In this document: positions 27,403 through 35,665 of the stretch, one piece after another | How positions within the stretch are numbered: the stretch's first letter is position 1 | How the letters are laid out: each line of letters opens with the position of its first letter | Assembly (NCBI GenBank): GCA_964414345.1 | Contig: CAYPWF010000032.1 | Coordinates: 1 to 44,203 of the forward strand | DNA: 44,203 nucleotides | Direction of reading: 5' to 3' | Source of the DNA: Desulfocorpusculum sp964414345 | GTDB taxonomy: Bacteria > Desulfobacterota > Desulfocorpusculales > Desulfocorpusculum | Translations under genes and position numbers: made by a program | The notes under the pieces: generated by a model | The model's input: the letters and a program-made list of their open reading frames with translations, nothing else | Databases searched by the model: none | Told to the model about the DNA's origin: nothing

Positions 27403-28506
27403 TTGGAGATCTTAGTCATAAAAATGAGTGCCTTGGGGGATGTGATCCAGACTTTGCCGGTGATCCCTGTTCTGAAACAGGGATTCCCGGGCTCCAGGAT
27501 CCATTGGCTGGTGGAGGAGGCTGCCGAGCCGGTTGTGCGGTGTCATCCGGGAGTTGACAGGGTGCTGGTTTCCAGGAGATCGGCCTGGCCCAGGCAGTTT
27601 AGACGAGCCGAAACCTGGCCTGCGGCCATCTCCCAAATCCGAGCCTTGGTGGCCGAGTTGAGAAAACCCTATGATCTTGCAATAGACTTCCAAGGGCTGC
27701 TAAAGAGCGGTATATGGATGGGTTTGACCAAAGCCCAAAGAAAGGTAGGTTTCAGATGGGCCAGGGAAAGGCTTAACAGGCTTTTTTTGAACGAGACTGT
27801 AGGGGGTATTAACGGCGAATTGCATGCGGTGGAAAGGTACCTGCAGTTGACAGCCTGGTTGGGTTGTCCCCAAGTGAGAGAGCCTGAATTCGGGCTTCGT
27901 ACGCCCCAAGAATCCAAATCCCGCATGAGAAGCTTCTTGGCATCCCAGGGTTGGGATCCGGATTCCCCCTGGGCTGTTTTGGTGCCTTCAGCCCGTTGGC
28001 CCAGCAAGAGATGGAGCCAAGAGGGTTTTGCCAGACTGGGGGACCGGCTGGCCGGAAGCCTGGGCTTGCAGGTAGCCTTGGTGGGGGTTGGGCAAGATAG
28101 ACCTTTGGTAGAGGGTATTAGGGGAAAGATGCTTAAGCGGTCCATAAACTTGGCCGGCAGCACGGACATCCCCGCCCTTATGGCCATCTTGGAGATGGCG
28201 AAGGTGGTCGTCTCCACGGACTCAGGGCCTATGCACATGGCTGCGGCTCTGGGCACACCGGTTGTGGCTCTTTTCGGCCCCACCGCCCCTTGGCGAACAG
28301 GTCCCTATGGGAGCAACCACAGGGTTGTGCGCCGGGAGATGTCCTGCAGTCCCTGTTTCCGCAAAAGATGCGCCACAAAGTCCTGCATGGAAAGCATAGA
28401 TCCTGAGGAGGTGCTCCAGCAGGTGAGGCTTTTGATTGAGGAAACGGGACACAGGGCTTCCCGAGAAAAGCCGGCTGAGAAAGTGGCTCTGGAGGCCTTT
28501 GCGTGA
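27403..28506 (+). CDS. waaC: Lipopolysaccharide heptosyltransferase I-like (GT9)
   Basis: GT9 transferase expected to add the first heptose to Kdo from ADP-heptose. The 367-residue product begins MEILVIKMSALGDVIQTLPV, the standard opening with the catalytic Asp. It has VDFQGLLKSG-like IDFQGLLKSG, a nucleotide-binding part with VSTDSGPMHMAAALGTPVVA and LFGPTAPWRTGPYG. A C-terminal cysteine group follows (CSPCFRKRCATKSC). The frame is open 15 codons further upstream into lpxK, but the TTG at 27403 is chosen for its GGAG 6 nt upstream and its family N-terminus. WaaC rather than WaaF is inferred from the SALGDV opening and from its position before the second heptosyltransferase. Confidence 0.82.
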   Translation: MEILVIKMSALGDVIQTLPVIPVLKQGFPGSRIHWLVEEAAEPVVRCHPGVDRVLVSRRSAWPRQFRRAETWPAAISQIRALVAELRKPYDLAIDFQGLLKSGIWMGLTKAQRKVGFRWARERLNRLFLNETVGGINGELHAVERYLQLTAWLGCPQVREPEFGLRTPQESKSRMRSFLASQGWDPDSPWAVLVPSARWPSKRWSQEGFARLGDRLAGSLGLQVALVGVGQDRPLVEGIRGKMLKRSINLAGSTDIPALMAILEMAKVVVSTDSGPMHMAAALGTPVVALFGPTAPWRTGPYGSNHRVVRREMSCSPCFRKRCATKSCMESIDPEEVLQQVRLLIEETGHRASREKPAEKVALEAFA

Positions 28507-29480
28507 GGTGCCTGGTCACAGGGGTAGCAGGTTTCATAGGTTCTCACCTGGCCCAAAGACTTCTTGAGCAAGGCCATGAGGTGGTGGGTGTGGATTGCTT
28601 CACCAGAACTTATGAGTTGGCCCTGAAGCAGGCCAACGTGGGACAACTCAGAGAACATGAGAAGTTTCGGTTTGTGCGGGGCGATTTGGCAGAAATGGAC
28701 CTGCACGGCCTCCTGGAAGGGGTGGAGGTGGTTTTTCATATGGCGGCTCAGGCTGGGGTAAGATCCAGTTGGGGTAAAGAGTTCCAACTCTACCTTCACC
28801 ACAATGTTTTTTCGACCCAAAGGCTTCTTGAGGCCTGCAGAGAAATGAGGCCCCGGCGCCTGGTGTATGCCTCTTCCTCCTCAGTATACGGGGATCAATC
28901 CCATTACCCCAGCTCTGAGGAAGTAGTGCCCAGACCTATTTCCCCTTACGGAGTGACCAAACTGGCCGCTGAGCACCTTTGTGTTCTTTACTGGAAAAGC
29001 TACCAGGTCCCGTCAGTGAGCCTTAGGTATTTCACTGTTTACGGCCCCAGGCAGAGGCCCGACATGGCTTTTCACAGGTTCCTGAAAGCCATATGGGGCA
29101 AGACTGCCCTCACGATTTATGGAGATGGAAGCCAAAGCCGTGACTTTACCTACGTCTCTGACATAGTGGATGCCAATCTAAGGGCCGTGGAGGCGGGTCA
29201 ACCGGGAAAGGTCTATAATATAGGGGGCGGGGCCAGGGCTACTTTACGGGAAGTCTTAGGCATTCTTGAAGAGGTTACAGGGAATGCGCCTCTGGTCTCC
29301 TGGGAGAAGCCGGAGCTGGGGGACGTGCGGCATACGATGGCGGACCTTAGCCTGGCGAAACAGGAGCTGGGTTACCAGCCCAGGGTGGGGCTGCGGGAGG
29401 GGCTCGCCAGGCAGTGGGCATGGATGTGCGACTGGCTGGAAAAAGAATCGGGGTTCCAGGTCCGGGGGAACGTCCCCTAG
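28503..29480 (+). CDS. NAD-dependent nucleotide-sugar epimerase (extended SDR)
   Basis: Cytoplasmic short-chain dehydrogenase of 325 residues acting on a nucleotide sugar. It has the NAD-binding VTGVAGFIGSHL at 5-16 and the active site YASSSSVYG followed by YGVTK (Ser/Tyr/Lys). RYFTVYGPRQRPDMA, YGDGSQSRDFTYVSDIV and YNIGGG follow. The overall pattern resembles UDP-glucuronate or UDP-glucose 4-epimerases and related decarboxylases, but the exact substrate cannot be fixed. GTGA overlap with the heptosyltransferase. It probably supplies an activated hexose or hexuronate to the glycosyltransferases that follow. Confidence 0.85.
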   Translation: MRCLVTGVAGFIGSHLAQRLLEQGHEVVGVDCFTRTYELALKQANVGQLREHEKFRFVRGDLAEMDLHGLLEGVEVVFHMAAQAGVRSSWGKEFQLYLHHNVFSTQRLLEACREMRPRRLVYASSSSVYGDQSHYPSSEEVVPRPISPYGVTKLAAEHLCVLYWKSYQVPSVSLRYFTVYGPRQRPDMAFHRFLKAIWGKTALTIYGDGSQSRDFTYVSDIVDANLRAVEAGQPGKVYNIGGGARATLREVLGILEEVTGNAPLVSWEKPELGDVRHTMADLSLAKQELGYQPRVGLREGLARQWAWMCDWLEKESGFQVRGNVP

Positions 29481-29522
29481 GCCGATGTAAAACAGGAGCA
29501 AGCTGGATTTCGGAGGACTGGA

Positions 29523-29714
29523 ATGGCTCTTCCTAAAGATCTCCTGGACATATTGGCCTGTCCCAAGTGTGTTAGGGAACCGGGTTGCACGGGGGAGTTG
29601 GAGTATCGCGAGTCGGCCAATCAACTGGTGTGCCATCATTGTAAGCTGGTATACCGCATCGAGGAGGATATCCCGGTGATGCTCATCGATGAGGCCACCC
29701 CCCTTGAGGAGTGA
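29523..29714 (+). CDS. Trm112-family small zinc protein (YcaR/UPF0434-like)
   Basis: A 63-residue protein with the Trm112/YcaR pattern. It opens with LLDILACPKC, has a second CHHCKLVYRI pair (four cysteines, probable zinc knuckle), and ends with IEEDIPVMLIDEA. In E. coli ycaR lies between lpxK and kdsB, so a link of this family with LPS loci is long-standing. Its biochemical role in bacteria is unclear. In eukaryotes Trm112 activates methyltransferases. GGAGG lies 6 nt before the ATG. Confidence 0.88.
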   Translation: MALPKDLLDILACPKCVREPGCTGELEYRESANQLVCHHCKLVYRIEEDIPVMLIDEATPLEE

Positions 29715-29723
29715 GGTGCGGGG

Positions 29724-30737
29724 ATGGCCGGGGTGTGCTCGGCCCCAAGAACCTCTCGGACGGTGGTGATAGGGGTAAACTGGCTGGGTGACACCATCAT
29801 GTCGCTGCCTGCCCTTGCCGCGTTGAGAAAGTGGCTTCCCCAAGAAGAAATTCACGTTGTGTGCCCCACTCCCCTTTCGGATCTGGTGCGTATGGCACAG
29901 GTAGCAGATCAAGTGTGGGGGTGGCCTGAAGGAAACCGGAGGCGCATAAATCTTCTGAGAAGCATACAGGCCAGCAGGGCGATCCTCTTCCCCAACTCCT
30001 TCAGGTCCGCGTGGATAGTTATGTGGGCAGGTGTCCCCAAGAGATGGGGTTACGCGGGACAATGGCGAACTCTTATGCTGAATCCTTGCGTGCCGGCTCT
30101 TAGGCGTCCCAAGGGGTCTCATCATTCTGAGCTTTATCTTGAGCTTCTAAGAGCTATGGGATGGAGCGGGCAAGCAGCCCCTGTGCAGCTCAGGGTGCCG
30201 GAAGAGGCCCAGAAGTGGGCCTTTGAAGCGCTTGGGGGAGGAGCATTTGGAACCCGGTTGGTGGGGATATGTCCGGGTGCAGCATACGGGCCGGCAAAAA
30301 GATGGCCCCTGGAGAGATTCACGGATGCAGCCCGCAGTTTGATCCGTTCGTATGGTGTGAAGGTGGTACTTATGGGGAGTTCTGCTGAGAGGGAAGAGCT
30401 CAACCGGGTGGCCCAGGATCTAGGCCAAGACGCCCTGAATCTGGCCGGCAGGACCGACCTGCCCGGATTGGCTGCATTGCTCTCCCAGTGCGATCTTCTG
30501 TTGTGCAATGACTCTGGGCCCATGCATTTGGCCGCCGCTCTTGGGGTACCGGTGGTGGCTGTTTTCGGATCCACAGACCCGGTGGCCACCGCCCCCCTGG
30601 GCCCCCACCGCATAGTGAGTCTTGGGTTGGCTTGTTCCCCTTGCTTCCGCAGGAGCTGTCCTGACGGACATTACAAGTGTCTCTTGGGGGTGCAGGTGGA
30701 GGATGTGCTTAATGCAGCCCAGCAGTTCTTGGGATGA
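29724..30737 (+). CDS. waaF: Lipopolysaccharide heptosyltransferase II-like (GT9)
   Basis: GT9 enzyme expected to add the second inner-core heptose. The 337-residue product has VVIGVNWLGDTIMSLPALAA near the N-terminus with the WaaF-type NWLGD signature. It also has ILFPNSFRSAW, RWGYAG, GICPGAAYGPAKRWP, NDSGPMHLAAALGVPVVAVF, GSTDPVATAPLG and a CSPCFRRSCPDGHYKC cysteine group. GVNWLGD and PGAAYGPAKRW are typical of WaaF rather than WaaC. The first 11 residues are not conserved, so the start could be slightly downstream. Its stop overlaps the next ATG (ATGA). Confidence 0.9.
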   Translation: MAGVCSAPRTSRTVVIGVNWLGDTIMSLPALAALRKWLPQEEIHVVCPTPLSDLVRMAQVADQVWGWPEGNRRRINLLRSIQASRAILFPNSFRSAWIVMWAGVPKRWGYAGQWRTLMLNPCVPALRRPKGSHHSELYLELLRAMGWSGQAAPVQLRVPEEAQKWAFEALGGGAFGTRLVGICPGAAYGPAKRWPLERFTDAARSLIRSYGVKVVLMGSSAEREELNRVAQDLGQDALNLAGRTDLPGLAALLSQCDLLLCNDSGPMHLAAALGVPVVAVFGSTDPVATAPLGPHRIVSLGLACSPCFRRSCPDGHYKCLLGVQVEDVLNAAQQFLG

Positions 30738-31543
30738 GCGGATTCCAGCCCATGAGACGTCCCAGCGTATCGGCCACTGTGCTTACCTTCAACAATGAAT
30801 CCACTTTGGAGATGTGCCTGCGAAGCATTGATTGGGTGGATGAAATCATAGTGGTGGACTCCTTCAGCACGGATCAGAGTCGGGAGGTGGCCTCCAGGCA
30901 CACGGGAAAGATCTTCCAAAGAGAATGGCCCGGGTTCATTGAACAGAGAAACTTTGCCAAGAAACAGGCTACAGGGGAATGGGTCTTGTGGATAGATGCT
31001 GACGAGGTGGTTTCACCTCAGCTCAGAATCGAGATGGAGCAGGCCTTGTCCCAGGCCTCTGCCAGGGTGCAGGGTTTCTTGGTGCCGCGTTGTTCTTTTT
31101 ACCTGGGAAGATGGATAAAGCACGGGGCATGGTATCCTGATCTTTCAATAAGGCTTTTCAAAAGCGAGGGGAACTGGTGGGGAGGCCAAGAGCCCCATGC
31201 AGCAGTGCAGATCAAGGGGCCTGTGGGGCGACTGAAGAATCCCCTGCTTCACTACAACTACGAGTCATTTGGTCACCAGATTCGCACCATAGACAAATAC
31301 GCACAGATGTCCGCCGTTGAACTGATGCGAAGAGGGCACAGGTTCAGTCTCTGGAAAATGCTCGCGCATCCCATTGGTCGGTTTTTTAAGGAATACTTCC
31401 TCAGGCAGGGCTTCAGGGACGGAATGCCAGGGCTCATCATTGTGGTGTCCACAATGTTCTACGTCTTCGCCAAGTATGCCAAACTTTGGGAACTTGAGCG
31501 CAAGACCTCGGGGTTTGGGAATGAAGGTGGCCCTGGTAATTGA
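30734..31543 (+). CDS. GT2 glycosyltransferase, WaaE/KdtX-like
   Basis: Inverting family 2 glycosyltransferase of 269 residues. It has VSATVLTFNNESTLEMCLRS, VDEIIVVDSFSTDQS, a WPGFIEQRNFAKKQA segment and WVLWIDADEVVSP with the D-x-D metal site. An RHGAWYPD-like KHGAWYPDLSIRLF segment follows. This pattern matches the WaaE/KdtX group, which adds beta-1,4-glucose to the first core heptose in Klebsiella and Serratia. The exact acceptor here is inferred. It has an amphipathic C-terminal region that may sit on the membrane. ATGA overlap upstream; it overlaps the next gene by 23 nt. Confidence 0.85.
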   Translation: MSGFQPMRRPSVSATVLTFNNESTLEMCLRSIDWVDEIIVVDSFSTDQSREVASRHTGKIFQREWPGFIEQRNFAKKQATGEWVLWIDADEVVSPQLRIEMEQALSQASARVQGFLVPRCSFYLGRWIKHGAWYPDLSIRLFKSEGNWWGGQEPHAAVQIKGPVGRLKNPLLHYNYESFGHQIRTIDKYAQMSAVELMRRGHRFSLWKMLAHPIGRFFKEYFLRQGFRDGMPGLIIVVSTMFYVFAKYAKLWELERKTSGFGNEGGPGN

Positions 31544-32720
31544 CCACTTGGATTCAGGCCGAGGCGGAGGTGAGGGTTATGCCAGCGCTCTGGCCAAAGG
31601 ACTTCTTCAACTAGGCCACCAGGTGCATGTATTTGCCCACAGCTTTAAGGGCGAGCTTCAGGGTATCAGAACGCACCATCTCCCCATGATGAGATACCCT
31701 AGGGGGGCCAAGGCTTTGTCCCTTTGCATGGCTGCCAGGGGCCGGCTGCGCAGGGAGAGCTTTGACATAGTCCAGGGTTTCGGGGCCACATGGGAGGTGG
31801 ATGTTCACCGCCCCGGGGGGGGGTCTGAAAGGGCCTGGCTTGCAAGGGAGATGGCTTCACATCCGCCTGGTTGGAGGCGATGGTGGGCCTGGATAAGGTT
31901 GAGAGTCTCCTGGAAATTGGCCACAAATCTATGGATAGAGTCCAGGCTTTACGGCAAGGGAGGCTCCCATATGGTTGTGGCCAATTCCTTCATGGTGGCC
32001 TCCGATATCATGAAATCTTACCCCCGGATGGATCCCAGTAGGATTCGGGTGATCCCCAACGGGGTTGACATCAATAAATTTCACCCTGAACACAGAAACA
32101 AGTGGAGAGTCCAAATCAGACAGCAGCTCGGTCTGTCCAGAGATGATGTGGTCATGCTGTTTTTGGCCCACAATTTTAGGCTTAAAGGGTTGGGATGTCT
32201 CCTGAGCGCTTTGAAAGAACCCATGCCTGGGAGGTTCGTGCTATTGGTGGCAGGCCGCGGGAAAAAGGGGGCTTATGAACTAAAGGCTCTAAGAAGCGGC
32301 ATCCGGGTCATTTTCCTGGGCCCGGTCCAGAAGCCCCAGCTCCTGATGAGCGCAGCGGACATGCTCGTACATCCCACTTTCTATGACCCTTGCGCCAATG
32401 TCTGTATTGAGGCCATGGCCAGTGGGTTGCCGGTCATAACGACCACTTGGAACGGTGCCTCGGAGTTGCTGGAAGATGGGGTCTCCGGATATCTGGTATC
32501 AGATCCCAGGAGTGCAAGCCTGCTTAGAGACAGGATATTGGCCTTGGGAGATGAGGTCTTGAGAAACCGCATGGGGGAGGCGGCCAGAAAAGCAGCGGAA
32601 AGGATCTCTATGGATTGGCACTTGGCCCAGATGGAAAGGCTTTACTTGGGAGTGGCCGGCCTAAACGGCTCAGACCTCTCCAGTGCCCAGGAAGGTAAAA
32701 ATTGTAGAATCAACACATGA
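31521..32720 (+). CDS. GT4 glycosyltransferase, WaaG-like
   Basis: Retaining family 4 glycosyltransferase of 399 residues. The N-terminal domain opens with ALVIDHLDSGRGGGEGYASA and GHQVHVFAHSF, then FDIVQGFGATWEVDVHRPGGG. The C-terminal domain has RVIPNGVDINKFHP, FLAHNFRLKGL and HPTFYDPCANVCIEAMASGLP with the E-x7-E motif. The GGGE opening, the HRPGGG motif and the DPCANVCIEAMA motif are those of the WaaG group, which adds the first outer-core glucose. The frame is open far upstream, but the ATG at 31521 gives the family N-terminus. ATGA overlap with the next gene. Confidence 0.86.
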   Translation: MKVALVIDHLDSGRGGGEGYASALAKGLLQLGHQVHVFAHSFKGELQGIRTHHLPMMRYPRGAKALSLCMAARGRLRRESFDIVQGFGATWEVDVHRPGGGSERAWLAREMASHPPGWRRWWAWIRLRVSWKLATNLWIESRLYGKGGSHMVVANSFMVASDIMKSYPRMDPSRIRVIPNGVDINKFHPEHRNKWRVQIRQQLGLSRDDVVMLFLAHNFRLKGLGCLLSALKEPMPGRFVLLVAGRGKKGAYELKALRSGIRVIFLGPVQKPQLLMSAADMLVHPTFYDPCANVCIEAMASGLPVITTTWNGASELLEDGVSGYLVSDPRSASLLRDRILALGDEVLRNRMGEAARKAAERISMDWHLAQMERLYLGVAGLNGSDLSSAQEGKNCRINT

Positions 32721-34384
32721 GAGGCTTTCCAGGTCTTTTGACAGTGGAAAAGGCAGCGGTTTTGGAGAGCAATTTCAAGAAAGGCCCCTTTATGCTCCTA
32801 AAGCATAGAAATGGGCTTTGGAGATGCTATGCCTCGGAAATGGCGCCCTCTTGGGTCTTGGACCAGGCAGGATCCTTTTTGCAGAGAGATCTTGCCCATA
32901 GGGTGATGAATCTCTCCAGGATCAGGGAGGTGCTCTGGGTGGAGCTTCCCGGGAGGGAACCTGTGGTGCTCAAAAGATATCTTCCTGTGGGTTTCCCGCG
33001 AGCGCTTTGGAACACTCTTAGGGGAACCCAGTGGAGGAGGGAATGGGATACCTCTGTTTTGCTTTCTCAAATGGGTGTTTTGGCCCCAAAACCCTTGTTG
33101 TTTGGAGAGAGGCTTGAAAAGGGGATGCCCACTGAAGGGTTAGTGGTGAGCCAGGCAATTCAGGGGGCTCGAAGCCTAACCCAGGAGTTGCAGGGCAGCA
33201 AGCAGAAAAGGTCCTCTTTTCTGGAGGCTCTCGCTGTCTTTCTGGCTCAGATTCACGCCATGGGAATACTTCACAGAGATCTCCACGGGGAGAACCTGCT
33301 GGTAGGCAAGACCCCGGAAGGAGGCCCAATATTCTGGCTTTTAGATTTGCACCGGGTTCGCATAGGAAGACCTCTGGGGGACAGGCAGCGGAAGTGGAAT
33401 CTTGCGCAGATTCTGACCTCTTTGAGAAGGGAACTTCTAGCCGGGGAGGAAAGACTCCTAATGGAGGCCTACCTCGGGGCCTATTCTGCAAAGGACTCTT
33501 GCGAGCCTTGGCTGGAGTCCATCCAAAAAACCCGAGCCAAGATGCTAAGCAAGCACCAAAGAAGTCGAACCAGGAGGTGCTTGAAAGAAAGCAGCGGCTT
33601 TGCCCGGGAAAGCCTCCCCGGCGGCAGGGTGATCAGAAAAAGGGATTTCCCCATGGAAGCCGTGCTCAAAGCTTTGGATCAGGGGCGTGCATGTCAGACT
33701 TCTGGGGATTTCAAGCTGCTTAAGCTTTCAGGCCCTACCAGGGTTTGCGAGTTGCATTTTGACCTGCAGGGTAAAGCCTTTTCGGTTTGTGTAAAGGAGC
33801 ATATCTTGAGGGGCCCTATCTGGAATCTCTTAAAGGGGATCCTGCCATCCAGGGCCAGGCGCTTTTGGGTAGGGGCTTGGGGCATGAGTGTAAGGGATTT
33901 CCGAGTGCCTACACCCATGGCCATGTGGGAAGTATACGCAGAAGGGATTTTTTCTTCAGGGGTTCTCATGGAGCTGATTCAGGATGGCTCACGCATGGAT
34001 CATGTTGCAGCTTCTCTGGGTTCAGACTGGCCAAGCAGAAGGCTGCTTATAAAGGAGCTGGCCTTCACCCTTGCCAGGATGCACTCTGAAGGGATATTTC
34101 ATAGGGATCTCAAGGCCACCAATCTTATGGTCAGGAAAACTCAAGACAAAATGGAGATCCTTTTTTTGGATCTAGAGGATATAAGCTTTGGTAAAAGGGT
34201 GCCCAGGAACAAAGTCCTGCTCAACCTGGCCCAGCTGGATGCTTCTTTGCCTGAGTCGGTGGGGGGCTTCTCCAGGCTGAGATTCCTGCGAACGTACCTG
34301 GGCAAGAACCATTCCAAAGAAGAGATTAGAAATCTGATCCAAGAGGTCAGGCGTTTGAGCCTTCAAAGGAGGGCCGGGGCATGA
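32717..34384 (+). CDS. Tandem two-domain Kdo/WaaP-like lipopolysaccharide kinase
   Basis: A 555-residue protein containing two complete protein-kinase-like domains of the WaaP/KdkA type. Domain 1 (about 60-270) has VVLKRY with K86, LHRDLHGENLLV with D188 and N193, and FWLLDLHRVR with D210. Domain 2 (about 340-545) has VCVKEH with K360, FHRDLKATNLMV with D464 and N469, and LFLDLEDISF with D485. Both keep the lysine, catalytic Asp, Asn and metal-binding Asp, with DLH or DLE in place of DFG. WaaP-type enzymes phosphorylate core heptose or Kdo, usually as single-domain proteins of about 250 residues. The location between core glycosyltransferases fits such a role. Whether each domain has its own target is unknown. 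ATGA overlaps on both sides. Confidence 0.85.
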   Translation: MRGFPGLLTVEKAAVLESNFKKGPFMLLKHRNGLWRCYASEMAPSWVLDQAGSFLQRDLAHRVMNLSRIREVLWVELPGREPVVLKRYLPVGFPRALWNTLRGTQWRREWDTSVLLSQMGVLAPKPLLFGERLEKGMPTEGLVVSQAIQGARSLTQELQGSKQKRSSFLEALAVFLAQIHAMGILHRDLHGENLLVGKTPEGGPIFWLLDLHRVRIGRPLGDRQRKWNLAQILTSLRRELLAGEERLLMEAYLGAYSAKDSCEPWLESIQKTRAKMLSKHQRSRTRRCLKESSGFARESLPGGRVIRKRDFPMEAVLKALDQGRACQTSGDFKLLKLSGPTRVCELHFDLQGKAFSVCVKEHILRGPIWNLLKGILPSRARRFWVGAWGMSVRDFRVPTPMAMWEVYAEGIFSSGVLMELIQDGSRMDHVAASLGSDWPSRRLLIKELAFTLARMHSEGIFHRDLKATNLMVRKTQDKMEILFLDLEDISFGKRVPRNKVLLNLAQLDASLPESVGGFSRLRFLRTYLGKNHSKEEIRNLIQEVRRLSLQRRAGA

Positions 34385-35541
34385 AAGTGCTCCACCTCTT
34401 CAGTGATTGGAAATGGACCGGGCCGGCCGAGCCTGTGGTAAACCTCTGTCGCGAGCTACAGGCCCTGGGAGTAGAGGTGCTCTTGGCGTGTAGAAGGCCA
34501 ATGGAGGGTTATCCGGTTTCCATAGAAGGCCGGGCCAAGGAGCGAGGAGTCAAGGTAAGCACTGCTTTTCATCTGAACCGCTACTTGGATCCCAAGGAAA
34601 CATTGCAGGATTTCTATTGCCTGCCGGGATTTTTGCAAAAGGGGGGATTTAAAATAGTTCACTCCCATCTAAGCCATGACCATGCTTTGGGTGCGTGGGC
34701 CTCCAGGCGATGTGGGATTCCGCTTGTGCGCACAAACCACAAGGCCCGTCCCCTGAAAAAATCCCTGGGTAACAGGTGGCTGCTCAGCAGGGCTACCGAC
34801 GGGTTAGTGGAGTTCTCCAAGAGGGCTCTTGAGGAGAATGTACGCAGCTTCGGCCTGGATCCCCAAAGGTGTCTCTTGGTGGAAGGGGCTGTGGATCTGG
34901 AACGCTTCGACCCGAGCCGCACCTCCGGGGATGTCAGGGCCGCCTTGGGGGTTAGCCCTCAGGAGGTATTGGTGGGGATTGTGGCCAGGATGCAGAGACA
35001 CAGGCGTTTCGGTCTGCTTCTTGAGGCCATGCTCATTCTGACCCAAAAGAACCTGCCTGTGAAACTCCTGGTGCTTGGCAGGGGAACACACATGCGGGAG
35101 GTAGCTGTGGAGCCGGCCAGGAGAATGGGTCTCCAGGATCGGGTGATATTCCCAGGGTATAGAGGTGAGGACTATGTGGAGTACTTGTCCGCCATTGACC
35201 TTAAGGTCTTCCTGGTGCCAGGATCAGACGGGACCTGCCGTGCAGTTCGAGAGGCCATGGCTATGGGGAAACCCATTGTGTGCACAAGAAGGGGAATTTT
35301 GGAAGAGCTAGTGGAAGATGGGGTTACGGGAATCCTCGTGGAAGAGGAGCCAGAGGCCCTTGCGGCGGCTCTGGAAAAGATGGTGTTAACGCCTGAGCTT
35401 AGGGTAGCCATGGGTGAGGCGGCCAGGCGTAGGGCTTTGAGGGATTTCTCCATTGCAGAACAGGCATTAAGAACGGCGGAGTTTTACCGCAAGGTGGCTG
35501 CCGCTTGCTCAGCAAGAAAACCCTGGTTGCCTCCTGGATAA
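34381..35541 (+). CDS. GT4 glycosyltransferase
   Basis: Family 4 glycosyltransferase of 386 residues. It has VLHLFSDWKWTGPAEPVVNL at the N-terminus, IVHSHLSHDHALGAW, LVEGAVDLERFDP and VGIVARMQRHRRFGLLLEAM. PGSDGTCRAVREAMAMGKPI follows, with the E-x7-E-like end and GILVEEEPEALAAAL. The substrate cannot be read. The ATG overlaps the kinase stop (ATGA). The 124-nt gap after it (35542-35665) holds a short GGGGG/CCCCC hairpin and no gene. Confidence 0.88.
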   Translation: MKVLHLFSDWKWTGPAEPVVNLCRELQALGVEVLLACRRPMEGYPVSIEGRAKERGVKVSTAFHLNRYLDPKETLQDFYCLPGFLQKGGFKIVHSHLSHDHALGAWASRRCGIPLVRTNHKARPLKKSLGNRWLLSRATDGLVEFSKRALEENVRSFGLDPQRCLLVEGAVDLERFDPSRTSGDVRAALGVSPQEVLVGIVARMQRHRRFGLLLEAMLILTQKNLPVKLLVLGRGTHMREVAVEPARRMGLQDRVIFPGYRGEDYVEYLSAIDLKVFLVPGSDGTCRAVREAMAMGKPIVCTRRGILEELVEDGVTGILVEEEPEALAAALEKMVLTPELRVAMGEAARRRALRDFSIAEQALRTAEFYRKVAAACSARKPWLPPG

Positions 35542-35665
35542 GGCCCTGGAGAGCTTTGGAGGCTGAGATCCCAGCCGGCAAGTATGGGCGCCCTTTTTCA
35601 GGGGGGTGGGCGGAGGCAACCTGGAGGGGGAATCCCCCCAGCTACAACCCCAAAGTGAGGTGCCA

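Noticed and set aside
29256..30125. A 289-codon minus-strand frame spanning the epimerase end, the Trm112-like gene and the start of waaF
   Set aside because: Three genes with clear family motifs lie on the other strand; the frame has no family features.
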